From Phytoseiulus persimilis (lineage: Eukaryota > Arthropoda > Arachnida > Mesostigmata > Phytoseiidae): a stretch of 64,000 nucleotides of DNA. Positions 46,021 through 57,306 of the stretch are shown here, one piece after another. The first letter of the stretch is position 1. Each line of letters begins with the position of its first letter. The notes beneath the pieces are model-generated. The model was given only the letters and a program-made list of their open reading frames with translations, was not told the origin of the DNA and did not search any database. Where the stretch lies: NCBI GenBank assembly GCA_037576195.1, contig CM075104.1, positions 23,948,211 to 24,012,210 of the forward strand. The letters run 5' to 3'. A program made the position numbers and the translations under genes.

Positions 46021-49000
46021 TCAGGACAAGAACACTGAGCCGCTGAAGGCTGCGTCAGGAGCCATCGTCGGGCTCCGGTTTCGACCGTTTTGCTGACCGG
46101 AAGGTACTCCGTTGGAGTCGGCGATGAAGGATTCACTTATCGTTAGACGTGACATATCTGTTTTCGTGGGATGACCGGGATAGCCTGCAAACGAGCTCGG
46201 ATTCAGATGGGTCCATGATGTAGACGAGCTATCCTGCCTCAGAGGAGATAATTCATCCGCCACTCACTAGATTTCGAGCCGGGCACCGGGAGGCTGTATT
46301 GACGCATGAATGGCGAAGGCGTCGCGGCACTCAGGGACGGCAGTGTACCGTACCCGTTGATGATCGGAGGCAACGAGGAGAGGGGACTTGTTCCTGCAGA
46401 CCACGAACCCATCGGCGGAAGCGTCCCGGCCATGGAGGGGTTCAATCGCTCCTCAAGGCGAAACTTGTTCAAATCGGCGAACAAGGACGAGGGAACGTTC
46501 GGCGACGCCGGCGGTCGGGGACTCGATCCACCGCTCGGTGGACCAACGTTCAACCACATTTGGCCTGTTTGTCCGTGCTGAGAAGTCGGCGTGCTGGGGA
46601 AGTCGAAGACCGATTGGGCGTTACCCCCTCGGATCGGACTCAGCGAAACCTCTTGCAACGCCGAGGTCTGTCTCGAGATTTCCAGTTCTTGAATTTGTTT
46701 CACCAAGATCTGGATGTGCTGGATGAGCTCTCGGTTCTGTTGCGTCAACAGTTGGTTCTGGCTCTGCAAGATGTGGACGAAAGCGGTTTGGAAGAGTTCG
46801 TCAAGAAGGACGTTAAACATTCGAATCTTGGACAGTGTGCTCACCATGGCATCGATTCGTGCGGCGTTTTCGGCAGATAGCTGCTCTCGCAGCAGTTTGA
46901 CCTGGGACATCGCTTGCTGGGCAGTTTGCGCTTGGTATTCCATCTGAGCCCTCAATAGCTGCAGTTGATGAATGTAACTGAGCGAGGCCGATGGTTCGAT
47001 TTCTGGCGCTCCGAAAGGGGGGGGAGCCTCAGACACCTGTAAAAACCTGTCCAGTCAATCGGAGATACACGACCGGCGACGGTTACCACAGTGGGGTATC
47101 AGCGTTCCTCTAGATGCCATCCTAGCAAAGCGAAAGAGCTCACCGAACTCACCGAAGGCGTCTGGGGCTGTTTGCTCTGCGTGCTGATGACTGTCTGACT
47201 GGAGTCCTGAGATGTGACTTTCTTCTCATCCTCGATCTCTTTCTCTAGTTTGTTTGAGCTGTCATTTTCTTGGCACAAACCCCTCTGCTGGTTCAACTTA
47301 TGGCAGACTTCGAAAGCTTGTCCAATAGTTCGGACGATCTCTGCAGCTTGACTCTGGAATGAAATCCCGAACACATTGAGAGAGGGATGTAGTTTAGAAC
47401 GGCGGCAAGAGCGCATCATTTTTGGTCAGCTGTTCTCGTCATGGTGGTTGTGGGGTCAAATTGTCTGTTGTTGTCTCTCGTACCGATGGAGCGTTTTGTC
47501 TGAGATCTGTGCTGAGAAAAAGTGGAAGAGATCTCGCGATCATCGGGGGCCCAAGCATCACTCGGAAAATAATTTGGAGGAGGCCTCATGAATGAATAAG
47601 GCTACAACCCTATTTTCCAATACTCGATGAGAGCGTCGATAAGGTGAGCGACAACAGTATTGCAACGGCTGCAAGAGTCGCACCCGAGCGAACGCTTCTC
47701 CAAACATAGCCTGCGGCGTCGTCGCAGCCACGGTCACAAACCTGAGGTTTTCTCGAGGGCAAGAACAAAACTTCGGAACTGGCACTTTTCCTCAGCGGAG
47801 TCTTGACATCTTCCTCGCTGGACCAGGATTCAATCGCAGTTTCCTTGACAACGTTGATTTTTCCAACGTCGAAAGTCAAGTTGGCCGAGCTCACTGAGGA
47901 CTCCGAATCACTGTCGGAGCCCGACACGAACTTAGATCTCTTGTCCCTACAGTTGCACCTCGCACTCGTCACCCCTTTTCGTGGTTTCCTCTCGGGCTCC
48001 CTGAAGGACAACTGTTTCTTGGGCGCCCGTTCACTTCCTGGTGTCGTCCTGCGTAAACTCGACTGCCTGCCGCCGGTTTCCAGCTGACTGGTCGAGACCG
48101 AATGCCGGAGCGCTGTACGCAAAGGAGTTTCGTTCGTGGGCGGCACCGTGTCGGCGGCAGTTTTCTTCCTGCGCGAAATGAAGCGCCGCATCAACGAATC
48201 CGTGATGGCCATCTTCACTTTGTTGTGATCACCTTTGAGCACTCCTCGTGCAGCATGACTGTTCTTGTCCCTCTGCTGAGGGTCCTGTTCGGCGTTCATC
48301 TGTCGCTTGCAGAACAGTGGAGGGCCGGCCGGCTGGCTGCTACAGTCGGTTGCCCGCCCGCCCGCCCTCTAGGACCGCACTGCTTGTCGCAATTGCTATG
48401 AGCACTCGGTTCCGAAGTTTGGCTTGGGAATCAATTTCGTTGGGTGGTTGACCGACCAACAATGTTTTGCTTGGCACCGTGGAACAGCCACCCCTTCGGC
48501 TTGGGAACACTGGCTTGATTTACGGCGTCTGTTCACATTTCCATGGCATCGCCTGCTTTCCTCTCTGCCTGCTTGCCTTCCTGCCAGCCGTTCCTCGGTG
48601 CGGTCGCTCGCTCGCTCGCTCAGCCGGCCTGGCAGCCGCGGGTTTCGCGCGGTCGGTCCGCGCTGCCGCTTCTCTGCCGCTTGTCGTCGTCGTCGTCGTC
48701 CACCTCAGTCAGATCGCTTCGCCACAGTCTAACCGGAGAGTCGAAGTGGCCAACCACATTGTGCCTCTGCTGGCCGGATGACATTTGCCTCGAAGGCCCT
48801 GCGGCCGGCTCTACCGCCGCCACTGCAGCGGCACTGCCTGCGCAAGAAGCAGCAGTCGAAGCGGCATCGGAAGCATCAAGCGCGGCCACAGACTAGTGGC
48901 CGGCCGGCCAGTCAGTCATTCAGTCAGTCCTCCGGTTAGCCCATCGCAGCCGAGGCTAAAAATAGCGGGAGAGTCTCGCGCGCATTAGAACACACCCGCC

Positions 49001-51716
49001 ACGCCGACAACAACGGCACCGCCGCGACACCAACGACGGCGTTGTCGTCGTCGCACAATCGACCATCAGAGAAAGGAAGAATTAAAACCCCAAATGCACC
49101 GATACTGAGCGTCTGGCCGAGCGAGCGACTGACGGACGGACGGGCTCGTAGCTTGCCCTCCGGCACGCAGACTGCCTTCGCCGCTGTATCGGTGACCGCC
49201 ACGAGTGTCAAGTGCGCTTTTGCGCCCGATCATCGAGATCGCAAAGAGACGCGCTCAGCGGCGGCTGCCAGAGACTTGAACACTCGCGGACACTATCGCC
49301 GATTCGAGCCGGGAGGAAAATCTGACGCACCCGCTGGAGGCAGCGGGTGCCGCTTGTCATACAGCCGTTGTTAGCTCTTTTCGCGAGAACAACGAGAACG
49401 TGTTCTCTGCTTCTTCCTTGCTCAGCTGGTCATTCTCTAAAGGTTTCGGACAGGTGACCATCAGCCTTGAGCCGCCGTTCACCGGGCTGTAAGCGATTTT
49501 ATACAGAGTCCTTCGAAGCTCGGTATTAAACGCACCGATTCCCCTGTCCTCAGACGTCAGCGGTCAGCCTCGTTGGAGGACGGCCGAGCATCCGGCTGAC
49601 CGGCCAACCTGACCGGTTTCCTATCAAATCTTGAGCCGATCAAGCCGCAGGCTGGCATGGCGGAGTTGAGAACCCGCTCGTAAACGCCTACTTCCGCTGC
49701 GAGCGAAAACCTCTAAAAGCCTGTAAAGGACGTGTCATCAATCTCATTTAAGATCAAACCACCAATCCATTCTACTCGCGGAGATCAGCGCCACGGGTTA
49801 GCGCCCAGTTCCTACGCAAACGGGTTTAGCGCACCTCGTGCGACCCGACACTCGGAAGATATGGATGATGCGTGATCTATTACAAGATCTCGCCTGGGCC
49901 GTCCAGACGCCACGTTTCGTGTCACGAATTTCCCCGTTCTCCCGCAAGTATCAGAGGAAATCTCTTTGTTATCCGCTCTGAAGGAGACACCCGTCCTCGC
50001 GGAGCCTCGCGTACGTCATCGCGGGTGATGGACGAGACGAGCTTGCAGGTTTCAATGGCAGCACGGTGTTTCTATTAAACTAGATGTGTGATGTCCCTGG
50101 ACAAAGGCCGAGTTCGGGGCGACTTTCGTTCGCGCGGCCCCTGGGTTCGCTTCGTGATCTCGCGCAGCAGCCGCGGGGGGCTCATGGAGGGCTTGGTTTC
50201 CTTTCATTACGGACCGGTCAGTCGGATATTTCATCCAGTGTGGTTCATTGTTTATCAGTGATTACGAGCTCGGACAGTCTATTTTTAGATTATGACTCAC
50301 TCAAGACAAGCCCAGAAAACCTTGTGATAAAAGATAACAGAACGTTCATGATGGCAGTGCTGCCAGACTCACGGACGACGAGACTGACGGCCAAACACAC
50401 GAGCCGATTCATCGACGTCATAAATTAGAGCACGAGAATCGGAACTCCCGAGCGAGCGAGCAAGGAAGGTCGTTTCCTAGTAAAACGGCAGAACTACGTG
50501 CCACTTTTTAGAAATGTGCGTTGGCTACACGCGTCCTGCGAAGACAGTCATAACGAAAGCGAACTCTGCTCGGAAATGAACAAACAACTGGAGATCACGC
50601 TTCGAGGAAGCCTGGTCCCCGATTTGAAGTTGCGTTTGACGTCACGCCAATATTTATTCCGTCTGAGCAGTAGAGCCGCTTGGGAGTTTACCTAAATGAT
50701 TTTCTTCCCGCTTCAATCAATAGCGCCGCTGCTCAGAGCTCGAGCAGCACTCCGAAATCAAAACCGAGCCGTTCGTCGATCGGGTTCACTTCGGTGAGCG
50801 GATCGTTCAGTACCTCTACGAATTTTCGCGGTTCGGTATCGCACTCACCTTCTTGTTCGACTTGAAAACGTTACACTTGAAAACAGACGTTCCTCCGTCG
50901 CGTGAGATGAATGAGAAAATTTTGAGATCCTGGGAATCGTGTGAAACGTAGAATATCCTATATATCGGATGATTCAGCACGATATTGGCGTTTTCATCCC
51001 ACTCCCAGAAGTCTTTCTGCAGGAAACAAGGAGGAAGTCGGTAGTAGAACATGAAGCTCAAAGTTGGGAACACTTCCAAATTCACCAAATGGACTTGAAA
51101 TCTACCTGACTGTTCCTGTTGCGACGTCCGACAACCTTGATTCCATCGACTGACACCGTCAAGGTGACTTTTTTCTTTTTCGACGACCGGGATTTGAATT
51201 CGTACTGCGTGAAATAAAAGACCTGTCAACTTCCTCCGACACATCTACTTCCTCCGAACGTGAAACAGCGGCCTGATTGAAGATCGAGGAAAACCTACCC
51301 GAATCCGCCGCATGGCCGCGACGATCTCCACTCGGCTTGTTGGCCGCGGAACATCCAGGCTGCCGATATACTGCGAAGGTAGAGGAAATCGTTGATTGTT
51401 AGAGTAGACTTCTTAAGTAGTTTCTACGATCGTTCCCTCTCCGTCATCCGAAATTTTGAATTTCTATTCGGGTCCCGACTCCTCGACCATCCATCCATCC
51501 ATCCATCCAAATAAGATTGATGTGAGTCTCGCTTGGCAATTCTCGACATTAGGAGCTCGACTGGGCACTTGGAAGGGAAAGAATCAGTGCATGTCTTCTT
51601 GAACTCACTTTGACGTTGAAGGGGATACCATGTTGGAACAAGTCGTCGGAGTGCAAGGGGATTCGGGTATCGAAAACTTCATCAGCGACAACATTGTACT
51701 GCCTCCTCGAGGGCAT
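46021..51716 (-). CDS. NOS1AP: NOS1AP/CAPON-like PTB-domain adaptor
   Basis: Seven phase-consistent exons: 51716-51609, 51370-51299, 51204-51106, 51016-50849, 47353-47153, 47036-46268, 46184-46021, giving 526 residues (human about 506). The start [10 protein letters not shown] matches the family N-terminus. The PTB domain (residues about 1-175) contains [58 protein letters not shown] and [14 protein letters not shown]. The large sixth exon encodes the conserved coiled coil ([18 protein letters not shown] to [13 protein letters not shown]), then Pro/Ser-rich sequence. NOS1AP links neuronal NO synthase and planar-polarity proteins. This protein ends FSGSVFLS and so lacks the canonical C-terminal PDZ ligand (EIAV) of vertebrate CAPON. 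Tandem donors 9 nt apart (47153 or 47144) would add three residues. The 3.5-kb intron 4 contains another minus-strand ORF. Confidence 0.92.
47610..48299 (-). CDS. Unrecognised 229-codon ORF inside NOS1AP intron 4 (tail-anchored protein or alternative first exon)
   Basis: An ATG at 48299 opens a frame rich in Ser, Arg and acidic residues. It includes a basic block ([14 protein letters not shown]), a Ser/Asp block ([14 protein letters not shown]) and [16 protein letters not shown]. Read straight through, it ends with a single hydrophobic segment ([17 protein letters not shown]) a few residues before the stop, as in tail-anchored membrane proteins. Alternatively, a donor inside the frame (CCTCAG|GTTTGT at 47742) is phase 0 and would splice in frame to NOS1AP exon 5 (start 47353). 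That would give a NOS1AP isoform with a different N-terminus and almost no PTB domain. I recognise no family. The absence of stops over 690 nt and the non-random composition support coding. Confidence 0.5.
   Translation of the reverse strand: MNAEQDPQQRDKNSHAARGVLKGDHNKVKMAITDSLMRRFISRRKKTAADTVPPTNETPLRTALRHSVSTSQLETGGRQSSLRRTTPGSERAPKKQLSFREPERKPRKGVTSARCNCRDKRSKFVSGSDSDSESSVSSANLTFDVGKINVVKETAIESWSSEEDVKTPLRKSASSEVLFLPSRKPQVCDRGCDDAAGYVWRSVRSGATLAAVAILLSLTLSTLSSSIGK
48300..48960. repeat. GC-rich low-complexity region in NOS1AP intron 4
   Basis: Simple motifs are concentrated here: GGCCGGCCGG and CCCGCCCGCCCG blocks (48320-48370), repeated TCGC (48605-48623), a TCG triplet run (48683-48700) and repeated CAGTCAGT-type units (48907-48928). 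It lies just upstream (minus-strand sense) of the ATG at 48299, so it could be the 5' region of the nested ORF. Confidence 0.6.
51487..51508. repeat. (CCAT)n microsatellite
   Basis: Five and a half perfect CCAT units within NOS1AP intron 1. Confidence 0.9.
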
Positions 51717-51844
51717 CACGACCAGCGGCCCCTACTGACAAGCTCTCGACCATTGCTATTCCAGCGTGTCCGACCGCCACCTCCGACAAACCTGAAAAAA
51801 GGACACATTTCTGGTTCTCGATCATTCTTACAGACGCATCTGCG

Positions 51845-52207
51845 TTAGGTACTCGTTAATAATTCTATGGGTCTGCCATATCTCTGCCAGGATCTGAACA
51901 GCGTCGATGAGCGTGACATGTCTCCACAAAGAAATTTCGGCCAAGTGTTTTCGCTTCTGACGGTTGTCTGCCGGAAGAACGCGATGTATTCCGAGACATG
52001 ATAAAGAGCCAGGATCTCGACCGACGGCCTCAAATACGTATACAAGGGCAGAAATAGATCGGAAGCTTGACCCAGTGAATTGAAGGTTCCCTGTTTTGTA
52101 CCAAAGGAAATTCTTCTGGCGAATTTTGCCATTTGGGAGAAGAATTCCGCGATGGAAGCTGTTAATGTGCAGAGCTCGTCATGATTGATGTGCCTCCGAC
52201 GCTTCAT
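51845..52207 (-). CDS. Hypothetical ORF upstream of NOS1AP, 120 codons
   Basis: ATG at 52207, stop at 51845-51847. The frame has a protein-like helical core (LTASIAEFFSQMAKFARRIS, then LRPSVEILALYHVSEYIAFF) followed by a less convincing tail. No family is recognised. It lies just 5' of the NOS1AP start on the same strand, so it may be a separate small gene, an upstream exon or chance. Confidence 0.28.
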   Translation of the reverse strand: MKRRRHINHDELCTLTASIAEFFSQMAKFARRISFGTKQGTFNSLGQASDLFLPLYTYLRPSVEILALYHVSEYIAFFRQTTVRSENTWPKFLCGDMSRSSTLFRSWQRYGRPIELLTST

Positions 52208-54028
52208 TTGCTTTTCATCAATGAGGGAGGGTTATCCAGAGCCCAGTTTCCTAATTCACCCAGATGCACACGATGAGACTTTCACCCCAGGAACATTCCG
52301 GTCCTCTCTTCTAGAGAGCAACGCGATACTTTCTGGACCACGTCAGGAACTGTCAAGAGCTCGGCTCTCCAACCACCAGAAAATTGGCTAGCAAGCTACT
52401 TGCAGTGCTTCTCTCCAATGAAACAGACGCCATGATCAGGTTCGTGGCTAACGCTTTGTTGAACAATGTAGTTTACGGATTCGAAGCTCCGCATGGTGAT
52501 GAGCTTCTAGGAAGAGAGAAGAACATGCGAGGAACAGGGACTCAACCCCAAGATACCGATCCGGGATGTGAGCTCTGAATCGGAGGCCAAAAACTTTGTG
52601 CTCGCGTTTGCTGCACGAACAAAGGTCTTGCGAGTCAGAGAATAGAAGCCAACAATGTCACCAAGTGGTTGGTGGCGGTGGTGCGACTGCCCAGAGTCGC
52701 ACAGCGAACAAATGCCTCGACAACCACACATTTCGAATCTAGTCCGGGAATAATGGATGCCTCCCCATCGAAGTTGCTCGGAGAGCGTTCTGTAATAAGT
52801 CCACAAGCGGAGAGAAGTTTGAGCCGCTCCGAAACACACAGACAAGTACGATCACAGGGAGCGTTGGAGCGATCGATAAAAGCTCCGCTGTTGGGCGATC
52901 GGTTCCGAAGTACACCGACATAGGGTGTGGTGGTGGCAATGCCGTTGCTGCTGATACACTCGCTATCTGAACCGATCCAGAATAAAAGTGTGGTATGACA
53001 TCAGGCTGAAACACCGCTGTCATCATTCTATGCAAATATCCATGCCTTTATCCAACTCAGCAGTGACAGCTCTCTTTGACACTCGATGCGTGAATCTTCT
53101 TCATCGAGCTCCACCGTTGAAACTCACCGAAAGCATGTCTCGGAAAACTTTTCGGTCTGGCTCTCACCTCGGCGGCAGGATTTCCTTTCTGCTTATCGAG
53201 GCACTCTGCAGCCACAGATTATCCCACGAGCCGTCGGGAACACAGAAAGCGATGTCCAACGACACGAGTTCGAAGCCCAGAAGAATATTGACTCGCGTAA
53301 CTTCGACCCAAGTTACGCCCACTGTTCTGGCGCCTCACCCTCTACACGGCGCCGACTTATGTTCCAGATCTGCTTCCTCACCGAATCACTCAGGCGAGTT
53401 CGGGCTTTGACAACATTTTCAACAGGCGATTGCCACCTTTGGAGAGTTGATCTCCACGGGAACAAAAGTCTCGCTCGTTGGTCCCCGGTTCTGGCTGAAG
53501 AGTACTCTAGGGTCGAAACTCCGTCAGCAGCGCCCTCTGGCGAAGCCGAGTTCAACTCCGAAAAGCTCTGAACTATTCTCTCGCGAGGGAAGGCATCGAA
53601 TTTCTGCGGAACGAATCCTGTCAATGTCAGCGTCAATTCGCAGCAGTTCCATCCGGAAATTCCCAGCATTCCCCGAGCGTTGGCGATTTTCGATGCTCTC
53701 CTTGGGGGCTCGACGGCATCTAGTCCCAACTCCCACCGGCTGGGGAATTCCAGGAAAAATACGGGAGTGAGAGCCCGAACCCGAGAGGGTGTGGTGGGAG
53801 AAGGAACGCGATAAGAGTGCATGACCTGGGGTAGAGATGGATGATAACATCAGCGGACGAGACTCCGGAACTTCCACTCCGACTCTCAGTTCTTCATCTA
53901 GCCGCTAGTGACAGAGGCCGAGCTCGGAACACGACGTTCGAATTGAGCTCAGAGAGAATTCATCGGTGTTCCGGCCGGTGCAGCAAGGTCCATTCTATCA
54001 GACGGTTCTGCTCATCCTCGAATCCAAA
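52208..54028. other. Stretch upstream of DRG1
   Basis: A plus-strand frame at 52384-52578 is protein-like at its start (SKLLAVLLSNETDAMIRFVA). Plus frames at 53086-53571 and 53447-53770 overlap a minus frame at 53313-53822. None has a recognised motif. The last roughly 150 nt should be the DRG1 5' untranslated region or promoter. Confidence 0.35.
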
Positions 54029-55894
54029 ATGGGGATCCTGGAGAAGATCGCGGAGATCGAACGAGAAATCAGTCGCACTCAAAAGAATAAAGGTGAGTCG
54101 AACTCATGAGAAGGCGGTGCAGCCCTCATGGGCCTGAAATTCCACCAGAGCCATCAACTCCATCAACTAGCAGCATGACAGCTGAATTGCTGTTCCACTA
54201 TGAGGCTGTTCGAGAAATCTTAGCCTTTAATACGACATACAAGTGGTTACTTATTTTTGTACGCGAACGATACTCAGCGATTGCTCCTATTCTCCACAGC
54301 CACTGAGTATCATCTCGGCTTACTCAAAGCGAAATTAGCGAAATACAGAACTCAGCTCATCGAGGGAAATAAAACGAAAGGCGAGAAAGGCGAAGGTTTC
54401 GATGTTATGAAAAGCGGAGATGCTCGCGTGGCCCTCATCGGATTTCCGTCCGTTGGTACGTATCGAGGAAGTTCTTCAGGGATTCTGGAGATAGAAACGC
54501 ATGTGAAAAAGTTCATGTCGCATATTGGTTCTCGCTCTGAGGCGGAATCCGCCCCATCGAACGCTATTTCCCTCGACGTCAAGAACTCATGAGAGCCTTG
54601 GGAGAGGGACGTGGGCGGTTTTGGTGACTACATTTTATTCTACAGGTAAATCGACACTTCTCACAACGATCACGGAGACGAAAAGCGAGTGCGCGAGCTA
54701 CGAGTTCACAACTTTAACTTGCATTCCGGGGGTCATCAGATACAACGATGCGGAGATCCAGCTGCTCGATTTACCTGGAATCATTGAAGGCGCTTCACAG
54801 GGCAAAGGCCGGGGCCGACAAGTTATCGCAGTAGCTCGCACTGCTGACTTGGTCATTATAATGTTGGATGCCACGAAGGCTGAAGTGCATCGACAGCTAC
54901 TCGAAGCCGAACTCGAATCCGTCGGAATACGACTGAACAAAATGAAACCAAACATCTATTTCAAGGTACATAGCGAAAGTTCCTGGACCTGCGTCGGCCT
55001 CGCCAAAGGCTACAAACCACCCGATGACCCGCTGGGCCGGGCCTTCTTGAATGTCGCAGGAATGCGTTCGTATCTGGAATATCGACAAGTTCTTGAGCGT
55101 TCCCGTTCCAAACTTCTAGGAGAAGAAAGGAGGCGGTCTCTCGATCAATGCGACCTGTACACTGACGAAGTGTGACGAGAAGATGGTTCAAACGATTCTG
55201 CACGAGTATAAGATCTTCAACGCCGAGGTTCTGTTTCGAGAAGATGCGACTGCCGATGACTTGATCGATGTCATTCAAGGCAATCGAGTATATCTTCCGT
55301 GCTTGTATGTCTACAACAAAATTGATCAAGTCTCTCTTGAGGAAGTCGATAGACTAGCAAGGCAACCGGACTCCGTCGTCGTGAGGTGATTGACTCGAGA
55401 CTAATATCTACACTGATTTGCCGCTCACCAGGAGCTGGAGGCCTCAGTTCGCGTGGCTCACTTCGCCGTTTTTCATTCTTCGCAGTTGTCACTGGCAGTT
55501 GAATCTGGAATATCTGAAGGAGCGAATCTGGGATAAGCTCGCTCTGATCAGCATTTACACGAAGAAACGAGGCCAGGCGCCCGATTTAGGAGATGGGATT
55601 ATTCTCCGCAGGAACGCTTCCATTGAGCATGTCTGCCATTCGGTTCATCGGAACTTTGTCAATGAGTTCAAGTATGCGCTCGTTTGGGTAAGTCCTTCTA
55701 ATTCTAATCTCCAGGAGTTCGAACGTTCTTCCTTCCATCTGATTGAAGTTGATGTTTCGGAAGCTGTGTGTTTCTTACTCGAGCGTTCCTTAATTCCGGA
55801 TTTCCAGGGAACGAGTACTAAATACAGTCCTCAACGCGTCGGTTTGAGTCATGTGGTGCATAACGAGGATGTTGTACAGCTTGTAAAGAAATAA
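54029..55894 (+). CDS. DRG1: DRG1 developmentally regulated GTP-binding protein
   Basis: Six exons: 54029-54092, 54300-54455, 54646-54965, 55120-55385, 55486-55687, 55808-55894, all joined in phase, giving 364 residues (human 367). The N-terminal helix ([20 protein letters not shown]) is followed by a helical hairpin with [17 protein letters not shown]. GTPase motifs: G1 is GFPSVGKST, split by intron 2; G3 is [10 protein letters not shown]4 is NKID. The [22 protein letters not shown] and [17 protein letters not shown] segments are family signatures. The C-terminal TGS domain ends [23 protein letters not shown]1 is a cytoplasmic, ribosome-associated GTPase that works with the partner DFRP1. 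A polyadenylation hexamer overlaps the stop codon. Confidence 0.96.
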
Positions 55895-55895
55895 A
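55890..55895 (+). terminator. AATAAA overlapping the DRG1 stop codon
   Basis: The last lysine codon and TAA stop (AAATAAA) contain an AATAAA hexamer. If used, the 3' untranslated region would be only about 15-30 nt. A weaker downstream signal may be used instead. Confidence 0.35.
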
Positions 55896-57306
55896 GAGTC
55901 CCTGTTCACCGTTTCAAAGATCATTGATCTCTCGCAGTGCAAGGAAGCCTATTTTATCGGATGTTTTCCTTCTTTAATCGCATCCATCTTATTAGGGGAT
56001 GTTCTTGTTGAACTAAGTTCACGATATGAGAATATGAGAAGGGCGCTCTGTGGGAGTTGATGAATTCTCGAGGACTCTCGAAATATGATCGGGGGGCTCA
56101 GGGAACAAGTTTATGCATCCGAGCTCTCTGAGTATAAACTCTCGCTCGGATAAGTTGTTATGAAATCATGGATCCTGAAGGGCCTGCGATCTCAGAGTGA
56201 AGGCTCCGTCTCGCTTCAGCCCGTATCGGGGACTGTGGCTCGGCACTGATCTGGCAAAGCTCTATGATCTCCATTGGTCACCGTCGCTATTATACCGACG
56301 CTCTCATTAGGTGTCGCGTCACTCAATATGCGCTCCTTTTCAACCGTACTCGGAACTCTCTCCGGGACGACAACGCTCTCCATAATGCAGGCTCCTTTGG
56401 ATGCTCGAGCTCCAGAAAAGCACCGGAGGGCATATTGAGTTCCTCTACTGTGCAGTGAAAATTTCGAGCCGAATGCTTCGGGGACAGCTGACGAAATGAG
56501 GGTCAGGCGGCGACACGCGATAGGACCGAGATAGCGTGAGCAGTACCACCGCCGTCGAATAGCTGTGTTGAGATTCAGCGTACTCGTCTTGGGTGCTCAC
56601 ACCGAGTTGAACGATGAGATTGCTGCTACTGGTTACGGGTGAGTCGATATCGAAGTTGGAAGGTCTCCTCGAGACGAGGTGACCATCATGACGGGGATGG
56701 TTTGAAGCGGCCCCTCGTTCGTACCATCGGACATGGCCATTCGAGAGCCGGCTGACCACCGGATCAATGGACGACCCTATCGCCGTGAGTGACGCTGGAT
56801 GCGTCAAGGTAGACGCTCGCGTCTGAGATTCCCTTCCGGTGATTAGTTTCTCTGCGGGCACCGTTCAACCGATTAGTTGTCTCACGTCGGTCGTGTCGCA
56901 TTTCATTGGCGGGTATCGATACGAATATCGTAAAGGAAGGGACAGCGAAGCAATTCTCGCGCTCGAGCGAAACCAATGAAACCGCCGCAGTCTATAGCTA
57001 TGTTTGAAGTTTTATTGATGGTCGATCATTATTGACAATATTCAATGGAGCTCGATTTGGTTGGATGAGAATATCAGCGAAAAGTTAGCCGGAGCGCATC
57101 GGACTTGGCGGTATCCGCTGGTGTTCCTTTCGGTGACTAGAGCGGGAGCGACGCAGAAAGCGCGCACAACGCCACAGACCGATTAGCTCGCTCGTCTCCT
57201 TTGAATAGAGTTCCAACTCAGACCGGACACCTGGATGATCTCTGCTCCTGCAGACAGCCAACGGCGAGCCGTACGTGCCCAGTAATAAGTGATCGTCCTG
57301 TTCTAG
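55896..57306. other. Intergenic between DRG1 and EF-1-alpha (convergent genes)
   Basis: Two genes end towards each other here, so this should hold two 3' ends and no promoter of either. No repeat or RNA gene was seen. The 56445-56861 minus frame has no motif. Confidence 0.4.
57011..57016 (-). terminator. Polyadenylation signal, EF-1-alpha gene
   Basis: AATAAA on the minus strand about 290 nt beyond the stop codon at 57307-57309. Confidence 0.5.

Noticed and set aside
46299..46880. 193-codon plus-strand ORF
   Set aside because: Antisense to the NOS1AP coiled-coil exon, with no motif.
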